A stretch of DNA of 64,000 nucleotides from Phragmites australis (Eukaryota; Streptophyta; Magnoliopsida; Poales; Poaceae), in NCBI RefSeq assembly GCF_958298935.1, contig NC_084922.1:8062501-8126500 (forward strand), written 5' to 3'. Of the stretch, positions 1 to 13,118 are shown one piece after another. Every line of letters begins with the position of its first letter. Position 1 is the stretch's first letter. Below the pieces are notes generated by a model. It saw nothing but the letters and a program-made list of their open reading frames with translations, did no database searches and had not been told where the DNA came from. The translations under genes and the position numbers were made by a program.

Positions 1-200
1 TCCAAAAATGCAAGATCAGATTTCTTTGAGAGTTAAGCTTGGTAACTTATAGGGCTAAAAAAAATATCTTAATCAGCTCTCCCAATAAATAAACTCAAGA
101 CTGTAACTTCTTGACTTTATTTTGTTTTTCTCCCTCCTTAATCATGTACCTGTGTAAATCTCTTTTTTTAATCAAAATATATATAATTTGTAGGGATTTA

Positions 201-355
201 AGGGATGTTTGTATTGAGCTCACCCGCGCCCCGCCAATTGCGGGCTCGCTCAAGAATTGGCAAATGTTACGGCCCTCAACCAAACAGTCGCTATGCTGCG
301 GATCAAAACCCATATTTTAGTAGGGTTGTTATAGACATAGAACCAAACATGCTCT
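201..355. repeat. Tourist-like MITE candidate
   Basis: The two ends form imperfect inverted repeats: AGGGATGTTTG on the left and CAAACATGCTCT on the right. The left flank is TTA and the right flank is TAG, which only partly fits the 3-bp TWA target duplication of PIF/Harbinger (Tourist) elements. There is no coding capacity. The class is an inference from the ends alone. Confidence 0.35.
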
Positions 356-2877
356 TAGTCTCTCTAGATTTAAAAAAATCACAACAGTAACAACTAGACT
401 CGTATCGTATTGCTACAATACGATGGGTAGGGATATGGCACGAGAAGAGGATCGGAGACAGCACGGGGGGCACCTACACATCTTCACTGGGGGTGTTGGA
501 TGGAGGCTTGGGACAAAAACGTCATGGCCAGTGGCCCTACCACACAGCTCGCAGCAATAAGCGAGGTGTTTGTTCGTCGATGAAGGGCTGGGCGCATGCA
601 GTCATGCAGAACCAGCGCATTCATGGCTCCTCCCAACCGCAATTGCATGCTGCAATCAATTGTCCTGACGACTGCATTTCGCGAGGATCTCACTGGAAAG
701 AAACCAAAAAAATACAGTGACCCTTTGAGAGCATGTCACTTTCGCGAGGAATTGGCGTCATGTGGTAGGAGTATTTGTCGTGCCATGCAAAACCACCTTA
801 CGGCCTCTCAGATCCCGATCGATCTGGTTGTCGGCCTGTGCACGTACAACACTAGAGCACATGCATGCGATGCAAAGCCACTACAAGTATGTATACAGTC
901 TCTTTACTGTGACGCGTGAATGTACCTCACTTCACAGATCGAGCTATGCTTGGAGTCTGATGGGGCTCTGACAGTGAAGTCAGTCAAGGCGTGCAAAGGA
1001 GTTCAGTTCAGAAACCCTGCATTTTGTAGGAGGATACATCATACATCATTGGCACACAATAATTCATTGATCCTGCAACGAACTCAAATCATTTGTCCGC
1101 AGCGCAAGCAGCATCTGTGCTGCCCGGCAGCGAGAACTTCTTCCAAGAAACAGGGGAGTGAGAATGCGTGCTTGCGACTTGCGATGCGAGCAGATCGATC
1201 ACCGTATCTGAAGGTCTCTGTTCCTCAAGTACTCGCTGCGTGCGTCTGGTTGCCGGTTTCTGAACCTTTCTTGCCTTGTCGGCTTTGTCGTACCGCTTCT
1301 AGACGGACAGATCGCGAGGACGCGGACGCATGGTACGGTGCAAGCTTCGTTTCCTCACAAGTCACCACACGCACAGCTTGACAGGTAACTGCAACTGCAC
1401 GCCTGAACCACCAGCACAACCAACAACCCCTGACGAAAACTGCAGCGCTGCTCTCGAATCCTCATTACCACCGGCGGCCGGTGCCGCGCCGCTACTGCAG
1501 GTCCGCATGATTTGGGTGCATGGCAGATTGGCAGGTACGGCGCCCAAAGTTAGTGTGTGTTCATGAGATGACATCTCGGGACCATATCAACGACTGGTCG
1601 CTGTTTGCTCACCCACCCTTTGGCCACCTACCACTGTTGGGACCTTTGAACTCTCTCGATCGAGGAAGAAGAGATTGGCGAGACATGAGTGTGAACTGTG
1701 AAACAGTTAGAGTCAATAAGGTCTAGCTAACATCAATGTTGTGCTGGATGTGGCCAGATCAGCAGATCCTTTTTTTCTAAAGATGGGCCTCCGTTCGTTC
1801 CCTCTTAGTATTGTTCTTGCTGGTGAGCCTCTGAAGATTAATTCATGCATTTATCTGGGTTTTTTTTAAGTTAAAGGAAGCTTTATTCCAATACTGAAAT
1901 AAGGTTCCGGCCTCTGAGCATGTGCACACAGCCAATGCAGTTATCTGAAATGGTTGGCAACATGTTCATGTACTCCTCTCACCCATTTCACTCCTTTTTT
2001 GTTACTGACAATTGGAATTGTGACAGCAACCGGAGTTAGTTTTAGCCATTGCAGATTAGCCTGCAATCCTGCTCAAGAGTCTGAGAATGTGAGCTAGTTA
2101 GGGCTTGGTAGCGGAGCGGTTGACCTTGCATTGAATTGTTCTCTGAGAATTGTTGTCTGCATTGAATTGCAGCACTGCGGTGCTTCACCTGCTTTCTCCT
2201 GCTGCCATTTACTCTTCCTCAGCAGCCTGAATGCATTGGCCTCACATGACACCAACAGTTCGCCCTCCCTCCAAAATGAACACCATTTTTCTTCACCTGT
2301 TCATCTGCTTAGCTACTCATAGTTGCAATTTGTCTTCAGTGTTACATCTTGCAAATAATGTTCTTTACCAACTGCATTCCCACGTTTGTTGTGAGCATTG
2401 CCTCTTTCTTGTCTTTTTTTTTTCCTTTTTCCCCCTTTTTTTCAGTGCGTGGATTCAGGAGGAGTCGTTTTCGTGTGCACTCTTACGTTTGAAAGGCTAT
2501 TGATGCGCCGCTTCGTCACATCCCTCTCAAGCTTTTTTTAAAAAAATAAATAAAAGAAAGAGGAGACAAAAAAAAGTGTTAGTGAACAGTAGAATTGTCC
2601 CCTACTTATTATATACCTATCTATCTATCTATTATCTTAATATTTGAGGTGCAAAGGAGCTTCCACGTTCGCTCTTAAGATCATAAAATTACCACTTAAT
2701 TAGAAAAAAAGAAAAATATCTAGACCACTCATTGTTATGAACACGAACGTTCTAAATTTATCCAAAGAGTCCGTATCAAATCTTGCTATCTATTTGGATT
2801 GTACACAGGTGTTACTGGAAAGGAATTTTTGTAATCAAAGAGTCCAAGTTAGATGTTGCTTTCCTTTTGGACGGTAA
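356..2877. other. Intergenic, no gene recognised
   Basis: Mixed-composition DNA with many short chance reading frames on both strands. No protein family, splice-consistent exon chain or RNA gene is recognisable. The longest open stretch, about 150 codons near 920-1381, has no family resemblance and no exon partners. T-rich and A-rich runs occur near 2410-2450 and 2530-2570. Untranslated sequence of a gene outside the window cannot be excluded. Confidence 0.5.
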
Positions 2878-3087
2878 GGACATCTCCAACGGAGTCCCTA
2901 AATCTGCAAATTCCAGTGCTACAATACTTTGCGATCTACTGTAGCACTAGAAATTCATCTCCACCAGATTCTCTTTCCAGTGATACAGTACTGCTACAGT
3001 GTTAATGATAGGGGATACTGTAATAGTGATAGGGGATACTGTAATAGTATTTTGAGGATGAAAATTTAAGGTAGCTGTTGGAGATGA
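2878..3087. repeat. MITE, copy 1 of a family present twice in the window
   Basis: The ends are inverted repeats: ACATCTCCAACGG on the left and CTGTTGGAGATGAT on the right, a signature common in grass MITEs. The inside contains a perfect 21-bp tandem duplication (3007-3027 and 3028-3048). A diverged second copy lies in opposite orientation at about 39267-39503. It is non-coding, and the superfamily is not resolved because no clean target duplication is visible. Confidence 0.6.
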
Positions 3088-5424
3088 TATAAGCACATGT
3101 AACCGAATTGTTTTGAGAGTTTGACTTGGTGGTACACATTTAACTGGAAAGGAAAATTTGTAAACAAAGAGTCCAAGTTCGATCATGCTTTTTTTTTTTA
3201 CGGTAGACATGTATTTGAATCGGTTTCAGAGTATGATATGGTTCAAAGGATGCTTGGTTGAAAGGCCTATATATTAAAAAAGATATGATGAAATTCTGCA
3301 TTGCTTTTATTTCTCCATCGACCTACATTGGTGCTGCAGGTTTCTTGTCGGGTATTCGTAATCTTCGTCGACCCTCATTGGTTGTGCATTTCGGAAGTAT
3401 CTGATAGTTTCGCTTCCTTGCTAGGTTTTCATTGACCTGCATTGGTTCTGCATTGCGAAAGAATCAGTCAGATTATTTTTGTCAGATTGATTTTTGTGCC
3501 AGGTTCTTTGAATCTCACCTCCGTCCAAGTTTTCCGTCGGAATCAACTTGGCTGCACCACCACCATCTGACTGCTCTGGTATAGCATCCTGGTCAGCTGG
3601 CATTTTATTTTTTTGGTGGTCTTCCAGCTTCTGCCTGTTGACTGGTAAGTTTATTTGAATAAGTAAAAGATGAATTGTCTAAAATTAGTTTTGACCATAA
3701 ATTAGACACAAATTTACTTACTCATAGCTGTTTGTATAATGCCTTTAGCATTCTGACTCTGAAACATATGTTAATCATTGCATTAACTTGACAACTTCAT
3801 TATTTGAATTCGAAACTTAATTTATTGATATCTTATTAGAAACAAAGAGTAACTTCTTAGCCTGTTGTGCATGATGTAAAGCACTTCCAAAGCAAGACAA
3901 TAACATAAATTTTGTGCAATATAAATGTTTCTAACATAAAAAGTTGGAAAAGCCTGGTTATTCTACTTTTGGATTTGGCTCATAAATGTGACAGGAGAGA
4001 TATGTGCGATGTCATAAAATCATTAAAATATTAGAATTGCAATCGCAATTTGCTAGAAGTTGGATCAAAACTTATCGAAATAGAGCACAAGAGAGTGTAT
4101 GAACTACAATTGGCAAAGTACATTCATTTCTAATGACATGCAATACTAGAAATCAGAGGAAAGAGCAAACAATCATAGGTCATAATTTTACAGGGAGATG
4201 ACCAGCTAGCTCTTTCTACTGCTCAATGACATATAAAATGAGATATAAAGGTATCATTTCCTAAAACGACCGGTTATCAGCCTCAGAGATTCTAAAGGTA
4301 TCATTTCCTGTAGTAGCAATGAGATCTCGGTACAAACATTTGCAAGGTTGTATCAGCTATGGACCAAGAAGGCTGAACTCCGCTACTTGCTCACCTCAGA
4401 CTGTGGCGAGCCATCAAGTAGCCCACGGAAGGCAGCAGGAAGACAGTGTTGGCTCGCATGTGGATGCTTCTCTCAACGGTGTGTCCCCGAGCGGTGGGCG
4501 TCCATCGGTGGGGGTGGGCGCCCTATCGGCAGCGGACCAGCACCTAGAAGGAGGTGGAGTAGAACGGGGAGGAGGCGGCAAAGGGACGCTGCAAGGCCAG
4601 TCCCTCGACTGAGATGGTGAATCAGAAACAAATCAAAGTCTAGATTAATGTCTCTATCAAGTGCGCACCCAATTGCAGGGGAGGAACATTAGGACGGGAG
4701 GAGGCCTCGCCGGAGTGAAGCAAGAGGCGTGGATCTCAGTGGATCTGAGTGGAGATGGTGAACAGTGAAGTCTTCTGAGTGGAGGGGTGAGGGGCGGTAG
4801 CGGGTGGATAAGGTGGTGAGGGGTGGTAGCGAGTGGATAAGGGCGTGAGGGTAGGATACGTCTTTGAATCGAGTTAAGCTAGTACTCCGAATCGAAGTTA
4901 AGCCGTACTGGATCAGGAAAACACCTTTACATATACTCGGCCTTGGGAGAGGCAGGTGTATATTTTTCCATGCCCTCGGTGCTTCTTGCGCTCCTTGGTG
5001 TGGTGTCTTTGGGCTCAACCGCTCAAGCTACCAAGTCCCAGGTCCTACACAAATTGCACATACTTTTTCTATTTTCTTTTTCCGGTCCTGCAATCCAGCC
5101 ACAACGTGCTTTTATTCAAGGGGTCAGCACCAATGCCTGGCAAACAAAAAAAATTGTAACGGTATTTTTTATCTTCAATTATTCCATATATTTTAAACTA
5201 ATCCTTATATGCTTTTCTAATTACCAAAGTGTATTGAATATACTTTTATACAGATCAAGAATTTACAAGAACTATCAAGAATTCAAAGTTCCATATAGAT
5301 ATTGCTCAATCAATATTGAACATATACTCTTCATAAAAAAAGAGGTGATAATTATCATACTCTACTTTTCTAATTAACTAATATTCTACTTTTCTTGCTT
5401 CAATTATCATGCAATTCTGACTTG

Positions 5425-5428
<4 letters not shown>
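3088..5428. other. Intergenic, no gene recognised
   Basis: AT-rich DNA with a GC-richer island at about 4400-4860. Open frames in the island (4319-4620, both frames) resemble no family I recognise. Two copies of a 29-bp unit lie in tandem at about 4787-4844. Nothing else is supportable. Confidence 0.5.

Positions 5429-5469
<41 letters not shown>
5429..5469. repeat. (TC)n microsatellite
   Basis: About twenty uninterrupted TC dinucleotides. This is a simple repeat with no associated gene visible on either side. Confidence 0.95.
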
Positions 5470-5470
<1 letters not shown>

Positions 5471-6834
5471 ACTGAAGTTGTTTGCCCAATCTTTTGAAGA
5501 AAATACTCTCAAATATTGAAGTAAACTTCTGGTATGGTCCATGTCCACCTCTTCCTCTTCTTCATCCATGTTACTACATTGCATACAAAAAAGATTCATA
5601 TCATGTAAATTTCCTTAGTTTCAAAAAAAAGAAATATACTTCATGACCAAAGATGTTCTCTTGAGATGTATCCTAGGATTGGTACATCAAATCTGTACAT
5701 TCGTGGTTTTTAGAATTTGTCACCTATCAAGACCTGGATAACCAGGTGCATGAAGGTAGAGTAAGCTCTATAGTTGACACGGCCCTTCTCTGGAACAATC
5801 GGAGATCTATTTCTGAAGCTAACTTGGTCATACATACCCATCTTCTATGGACTACATAATCAAAAATACATCTCAAGAAAAATATATTTAGAAATAAACA
5901 GCAGACCGAGTGAACCATCATGTTTGAACTAATCATTTGACACTTCAATTTGAACAACTGAAGCTAGAAGGTTAGAAGCATGATATGGGCAAAGTACTAC
6001 CTGGAAAAATAAACATAAGATGAACGCACAAACTCATATAGTTATATTCTTCAGAAGCTCAAAAGTGTCATATTTTGCATGATAGGCTTTTGGATCCAAT
6101 TTTCCTTCAGACCAGTCAGCATGAATCACAGACCAATTAACAATCTTGCTAAAATGGACTATGTTCACTTAATCAAAATTACTATACTATTGGTGCCTTT
6201 GATATTGGCTTTTTCATACACCTTCAAGATATTATTTAGTTCCTCGGGTCATTCTTTTGTCACTTACAAGCAGCTGCTAACTATTTTGTTAATGGTTAAT
6301 TCATCATGTGAAAAGTGAAGAATCTGGAGACCAAATTATATTTTACCTGATATCGATATTCTCATTGTAGTTCCCTTCCATGCTCCATATCATGTATTTG
6401 TAAAAGTCATATGTGTATTTTGTGACACTGACAAGAAAAATTAGACAATTAAACCACAATACAGAGGAAAGTGGAATATTATAAGAATCTTAACAAAGGA
6501 AAAGATTGAAACAATAAAAATAAATTGGAATACTCATTGTGACAAAGCCAAACCTCAGTGCCAAATAAGCTTTATTCCAATATTAAATAATTCTTTAAAG
6601 AACTCATCTCTATTTTATTACGCCTTAACATCTTAATCACAACTCCATATCTAAGTACATAATGCAACCAGATACAAAGTTTAAGTTTCATTCACAAGGT
6701 TCCCAGTAATTTTGATACATTTTTAAATTATTTAATTCTATTTTCCACCAAAACTTTTTCAAGTCTGAAACAAGTTTCAATTTACAAGTTGCCTTCCATA
6801 TTAACAAAAGTTCAGATCTCAATCAAGCTAACCA
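5470..6834. other. AT-rich DNA upstream of the Helitron gene
   Basis: Strongly AT-rich with no recognisable coding sequence. It probably belongs at least partly to the Helitron whose Rep/helicase gene starts at 6835. The Helitron 5' terminus (a 5'-TC end) could not be fixed by eye. Confidence 0.4.
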
Positions 6835-9800
6835 ATGGAGAATCAGCAAAAAGAACAAGCATCAATTTCTAGAAAGAGGAGGGAAGAAAAAATGGAACTA
6901 AAAAAGAGGGGAAAAAAAGAGCTATGACTACATATGAAACAAAGAAAACAAAAGGAAGATTAGCAAGAAAGAAGAGAAAAGAAATACTTCAACAAAAGAG
7001 GGAAGCAAAGCGTGCAAGAATAGACTACAAGGAGATAGATGAAGAGACCAACATCCAATCTACTAGCAAAAGCACAAATTCAACAAAAGTTGATAGTGAG
7101 ATATGGAACTTTAGAGAGCCAACATATAGATGCCACTATTGCAATGTTTTGCTATGGTACGAGGAACAACTAAAACCCAAAAGAACAACTAAGAACTCAG
7201 CTTTTGGAATATGTTGCAAACAAGGAAAAATCAATTTGCCTCCACACAAGAAGCCTCCACCTTACCTTGAAAACCTGTTAACAGGTGAAGGAAAAATTTC
7301 AAAAAACTTCAGAGAAAACATCAGAACTTACAACTTAATGTTCTCATTCATATCCACAGGAGGAGTTGTGGATAAAGAAATAAACAAAGGACATGGACCA
7401 TACATTTTCCGCATGCATGGCGGAAACTATCATCACATTGGAACTCTTCTACCTGAAGAAGGCACTAAACCATGCTGGGCACAGCTATACATATATGACA
7501 CAGATAATGAGGTGGAAAACAGAATAAGCACATCGAGAAGTGGCGAGGGGAAAACACCATTTGATCCAAGCATCGTTGCCGGCCTTCAAAACATGCTTGA
7601 TGAGAATAATATTCTAGCTCAATCATTTCGAATGGCAAGAGACAGGTTCAAAAACCTTGACTGTCATGATTACACTCTGAAGCTAATAGCACAACCAAAC
7701 AGAAATGGTACGCACGGCTTACCATCAGCATCTGAGGTTGCAGCACTAGACGTCAAAGATCCAACAAACGAGACTGAAGGACGTGATATAATTATTGAGT
7801 TCAAAGATATGAGGCCTCAGAGGATATCATAAACTCATCCAAAGCTCATGTCACTGCAATACCCGCTGCTATACCCATATGGAGAAGATGGATTCAAAGT
7901 TGAAATACCATACAAACAAAAGGAAGGAGTTACCTACAAAAGGAACTATGTAATTATGCATGAATACTATGCATATTATCTTCATCATCGTCATCAATAA
8001 TCGATTGTGTTGCTAATGTTAGGATATCTATCTCTACAATTCTGGGTTGATGTTTTCACATGTATTGAACAGAACAGGCTAACTTGGATAAGACAAAAAC
8101 AAGGGAAGTAAAGGACAGAACTGTACAGCAGCTTGCAAGACGCACTCGAATGTGGGGACACTCGGACAGAGCATGTTGGAAAGAGGATAATATTACCTTC
8201 AACTTTCATAGGATGCATAAGAAACAAACTCCAAAACTTCCAAGATGCAATGGCGATATGCCGTTGGGAGGATACCCAAACCTTTTTATAACATTCACAT
8301 GCAATGCAAAGTGGCCAAAGATCTAGTACATGCTAGATGAAACAGGAAGCAAATAAAAATCAGCAAATCGACCAAAAATTGTAGACCAAATCTTCATGAT
8401 AAAGCTAAGACAGCTACAAAGAGACATAGTGGAAGGAAAATACTTCGGAGAAACTACATCAGGAATGTGCCATAAAAAATAAAATGACATGTTCATTTTA
8501 TTAAAATTTAAAAAACAAACAAACAAAACTAACTACTTTTAAATTGAAATTTCAATGCAATCCTCTACACAATAGAGTTCTAAGAAAGAGGACTCCCGCA
8601 CACCCACATATTGGTATTTCTTAAAGACAAGAGCAAGTGCCATGATCCAACACACATTGACGATATAATATGTGCTGAAATCCCAGACAAGAATGAAGAC
8701 CCAAAAGCATATGCAGTTGTTGAGAATTTCATGATGCATGGCCCATGTGGAGAAGCAAACCCAAATTCTTCATGTATGATGGACAATAGATGCAGCAAGC
8801 ACTTTCCAAAAAGATACAACTCAGAGACCACAATCAATGAAGATGGTTTTCCAATATACAAGAGGCAAGACAATAGGAGAGAGGTAAAGAGGGAAATACA
8901 GCACTAGACAACAGATTTGTCGTGCCCTACAATAGAGATCTGCTGGTCAAGTTTCAAGCTCACATAAATGTCGAGTGGTGCAACAGGTCTAAGTCGATCA
9001 AATACTTATTCAAGTACATTCACAAAGACGACGACTATGTTGTAGGACTAATAAAGGAAAAGGACGATTCGAACAACGAAATTGACGAGATCAAGAAATA
9101 CCTACAAATGAGATACATATCAACAACTGAAGCATGTTGGTGGCTATTCCAGTTTGAACTAAGCTATCGAGATCCACCTATTGAGAGGCTAAATTTTCAT
9201 CTAGAGAATGAGCAACAAGTTATTTTTCCAGATTCGACTGATATTGATAAGATATTAAGAAGGGAGGTAGTGAAGAAAACTAAATTTATTGAATGGATGG
9301 AGGTAAACAAGAAGTACAAAGAAGCAAGAAGATTAACATATGCAGATTTTCCTACTAAATAGGTGTGGATCGCCAAAGATAAAAAATGAAAAAAGGGGGG
9401 GGGGGAGGGATATGCAATCGGAAGGATATACTATGCACATCCTGCAAGTTGAGAAGATACTATCTCAATATGCTACTAAACACTGTCAAAGGATGCAAAA
9501 CATATGCGAACATAAGAACAATAAATGGAGTTGTTCATCCAACATTTAAATCAGCATGCTAGGCGATGGGATTCCTTGATGACGACAATGAATGGATATA
9601 ATGCATCAATAAGGAAGCTAACTGGGCAACCGGAACACACTACACCAGCTATTCACCACAATATTATCCCACTGTGAAGTTACTGAACCCAAAATACTAT
9701 GGGCGTCTATTTGGGAAGCTTTGTCCGAAGACATCCAGCAAAAGAGAAGACTAATCCTAAACTTCCCAACACTGCAACTGACAGAATCACAGAAGAAATT

Positions 9801-10060
9801 ATATACTTTGATCAAAATAGAGAAAATAATGCGACAAGCAGGAAAGTCGCTAAAGGGCTACTCAGGAATAGAACTGCTAAACGCAGATGAGCTAGAAGAA
9901 CTTGGGAATCGATTGATAAACGAAGAGCTTAACAACGACAGGGACCTCTTGAAGGATGAGCATCTCAACATACTCAACAATCTAAATCCTGAACAAAAAA
10001 AAAAAAAGCATACAACACAATAATAGAATCAATGGACAATAATCTAGGAAAGCAAAACAT
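6835..10060 (+). pseudogene. Helitron Rep/helicase pseudogene
   Basis: Remains of the RepHel protein of a rolling-circle Helitron transposon. The order is as expected. A basic N-terminus starts at ATG 6835, stops in frame after 30 codons, and an open segment follows from 6924 to 7832. The Helitron-like N-terminal domain follows, with the family phrase PNLFITFTCNAKWP near 8277-8322. The HUH nuclease motif reads PHTHIL near 8596-8613. The Rep tyrosine motif KYLFKYIHKD lies near 9000-9030. The lead-in to the PIF1-type helicase (LNPEQKK) lies near 9985. The gene is broken by several stops and frameshifts, by about 70 bp of unrelated AT-rich sequence near 8480-8550, and by an expanded A run near 9997-10009. 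The Walker A region is absent because LINE sequence takes over near 10060. It is clearly non-functional. Confidence 0.9.
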
Positions 10061-10064
10061 TGGA

Positions 10065-12310
10065 AAGTGTCTAGGTAGAGAAGGAAACAAACGAGTTTCT
10101 AAAATGACATCATTTCTCGCTTTCCAAATAGTCCAAGCTGTGATAATAAAGATCTCCATGAAGAAAGGATGAGGGAAATCTCTCTTGGCTTTGTTTAGCA
10201 TATGGAAGAAGTGGAGTTGCTTATCCCAAGGCATGTTGATATGAGTCCAACACCTAGTAGCAAAAGGGCACTCGAAGAATATATGGAAGACGATTTCTTC
10301 CACTCTACCATTGCAGAGTACACAATTGTAGTTATTTCCTTCAAATTTGAGCCTTTTCCTTTTTAGAAGGTTTCTAGTGTTAAGTCTATCCATAAACAAT
10401 AGCCAGGTGAAGACTTTTAGCTTTCTGTTGCCTTTGGATTTCCATATCCAACTGAAAGGCATAAGTGGATGGATCCCCTTAAAAGTCAAGTTGTAGAACT
10501 TGTTTGTTGTGTAATCTCCAGAGCCCTAGATATATTGCCAAACATTTGTTTTGCTGTGGTTACTTTGTATGGAATTCATGATTGAAGTAAGAGTTGTGAA
10601 TTCCTAGAAAATTTGCTCTGAGATAGGGGGGTAAAAATGGTTGTGCACTGTCATATCTTGTCTAAAATTTGCTATAGATATATTTTTATTCCTGACATAA
10701 GAGAACAATCTTTGGAGTCTGAGTCTAAGGATAGAATCATTCCAGACATCATTCCAGAGTAGGATAGAATCACCATTCCCAACTATGCAACTGGCAATGC
10801 CTTTGTAGTGATCAACATATTTTAAAATATCATTTGACCAAAAGGAACCCTTTGTCGTGCCCAGATGGGGGACTTGACCATTGGAGTAATGGACATTTCA
10901 GATCAACTTTACCCAAGGGAGGTCATGCTTGTTGTAGAATTTATGCAAGTGCTTAAGGAGGGCTTCATTCTAAATTTTGAGGTTAATAGCTCCCATGCCA
11001 CCTTTCATTTTGGGCCTATAGACTTTATCCCAAGCCTTTTTAGAAGAGTTATTGTCATCACCCTTCGAAAGACAATATTTTCTTGCTCTATCTATTATTT
11101 GGATCATAGTTGAAGGAAGACGGAGAGTGCATAGTGTAAGTGGCAAAGCTGAGATAACTGAATTAACCATTTCTAACCTTCCCACTATGCTGAGAAAATT
11201 AGAGATAGCAGATAACCTCCTTTAAATATTGCTCATCAAAGGCGCATGATCCTCCACTTTAGGTCTAGTTGTGCCCAGGGGTAAACCTAGATAGGTGAAA
11301 GGAAAGGAGCCCACCACACAACCAAAGACTCCTGCCAAGAGATAGGCATTTTCTTGACCCATATTAATAGGAACAAGGTAGGATTTATCATAGTTCACTT
11401 TCAGGCCAGTAGAAGCTGAGAAAGAGTGCAGGATTCCTTTTATATAGAAGAGTTGATGTTGCGAATCCTTCATGAAAAGCAAGGTGTCATCTGCATATTG
11501 GATGATTGGGAAATCTTGACTATTGTTGCTTGGGATAGACTTGTTTAGGATACCCCTTTGATGAGCTTCATTGATGATGTATTGTAATAAATCAGCAGCC
11601 AGCACGAAAAGAAGTGGGGAGAGTGGGTCACCTTGCCTCACCCCTCTCCTGCAGTTGAAAGTTTTTCCAGGAACACCATTGAGTAGAATGGAAGATGAAG
11701 CCAAACTCAGGATGGAGTTTAACCAACTGATTCAACACGAGGGAAAACCAAGTTTCGGAGATATTACAAGAATGACATTGTGATCCATTGTGTCAAACGC
11801 CTTTTCAAAATTCAGATTTAGGATGATTAGCTTACATTTAGAGAAGTGACAAATGCCTTTTCAAAATTCAGATTTAGGATGATTAGCTCACGTTTAGAGG
11901 AGTGACACTGATGGAGATATTCAAATGTCCAAGCTAGATAGTCTTGAATTGTTCTATTCTTGATAAAGCCGTTTTGATTGTTGTGGATGATAGAAATGAT
12001 GACCCTCTACAGTCTATTTGCCAGCAATTTTGTGATAAGCTTTAAACCACAGTTGAGCAAGGAAATGAGCCTAAATTTTTTACAGTGATAGGATTATTAC
12101 TTTTAGGAATCAAGATGAGGAGGGAACTATTTAGAGCTTGCAGATTGATATCCCTGTTGTAAAAGTCTGTACAAAGATCGTAAAAGTCATTTTTTGTGAT
12201 TTGCCAATAGCTCTGGAAAAAAAAAAGCCATTAAACCCATCTGGACCGGAGATTTGTCAGGATTTACAACCACTGTTCTGACTTCAATCCTTTTTATGTT
12301 CACAGGAACT
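10065..12310 (-). mobile_element. LINE (L1-type) non-LTR retrotransposon fragment
   Basis: Minus-strand remnant of a plant LINE ORF2. Reading down the coordinates, the start of the reverse transcriptase is seen near 12240 (SPGPDGFNGFFF-like). The catalytic YADD motif follows in the open segment 11222-11704, after the family phrase RQGDPLSPLLF. A zinc-binding RVT domain with WLLFMDRLNTR and an IWKARND-like end lies at about 10070-10489. Frame is lost several times, including by a 56-bp tandem duplication at 11799-11910. The endonuclease half is missing. No poly(A) tail or target duplication is seen at the 3' side, where the sequence switches to Helitron near 10060. The fragment is inactive. 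Confidence 0.88.
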
Positions 12311-12518
12311 GAAGTTTACATTACTCGGAGATGCTTGAATCATCGCTTAAAATACAGTTTATGATGCCTATTCTGCACGCTGTAGCAGATATTACTTGGA
12401 CACACACGTATTGATGAACATTCAGGTTCAGCATCACTACACCGAGAGAACACTCAGCCGATAAATAGTTGCATTTCTTTTTGCCTCGCCAGAAGTTGCA
12501 GATCTATTGACTGTAAGA

Positions 12519-12749
12519 TACTCTCTCCATTTCTTTTTACAAGGCATATTAGGATTTGAGAAAGACTTTCAAAATATACTTTAACCATTAATTTCTCTTA
12601 CAATATATTATCAATTACTATGAAACCAAATCTTATTAAAAATATGTGAAATATGAATTCATTGATACATCTATTGTATAGTGAACATGTACATAATTTG
12701 ACTAATTATTGGTCAAAAATTACGGAGTTATTTTAAAACAGAGGGAGTA
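12519..12749. repeat. Stowaway-like MITE
   Basis: Terminal inverted repeats of the Stowaway (Tc1/mariner) type: TACTCTCTCCATTT on the left and AAACAGAGGGAGTA on the right, with the TA dinucleotide at both edges. The inside is AT-rich and non-coding, about 230 bp, a usual size for the family. It lies between the LINE fragment and the 3' end of the aminotransferase gene. Confidence 0.75.
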
Positions 12750-13118
12750 CAATGTTTTGGGTTTTTTCTAGAATGGAGAAAACTGCAAAGCGAAGCCAAA
12801 CAAACCCACAGGCAGCTCATCAGACAAAAGCATGTCAAGAAAAGTTCGTAAATCTTATGTTTTAATTTGTGTACAATTGCTGTCATCGGTAATATGGAAA
12901 ATTGAAAGTAAAACAGGAAGAAACACTAGATTATGATTTACTATTTATGACATAGGTAGTTCTGCAGGAGTGCAGACTGAATTCCTTTTTATTCTGTCCC
13001 AATTCTTAATCCATCCTTTCTTGAGTTCTTCTCTTGGATTAATCCCAGCAGAATTATATCATCGGAAAATTGGAGTTCTGTAACTTGAATGTCAAATGTA
13101 CTTACATCCAATGGGCTA
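12750..13118. other. 3' flank of the aminotransferase gene
   Basis: AT-rich, without coding features. It should contain the 3' UTR and polyadenylation region of the minus-strand gene that ends at 13119. Confidence 0.5.
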
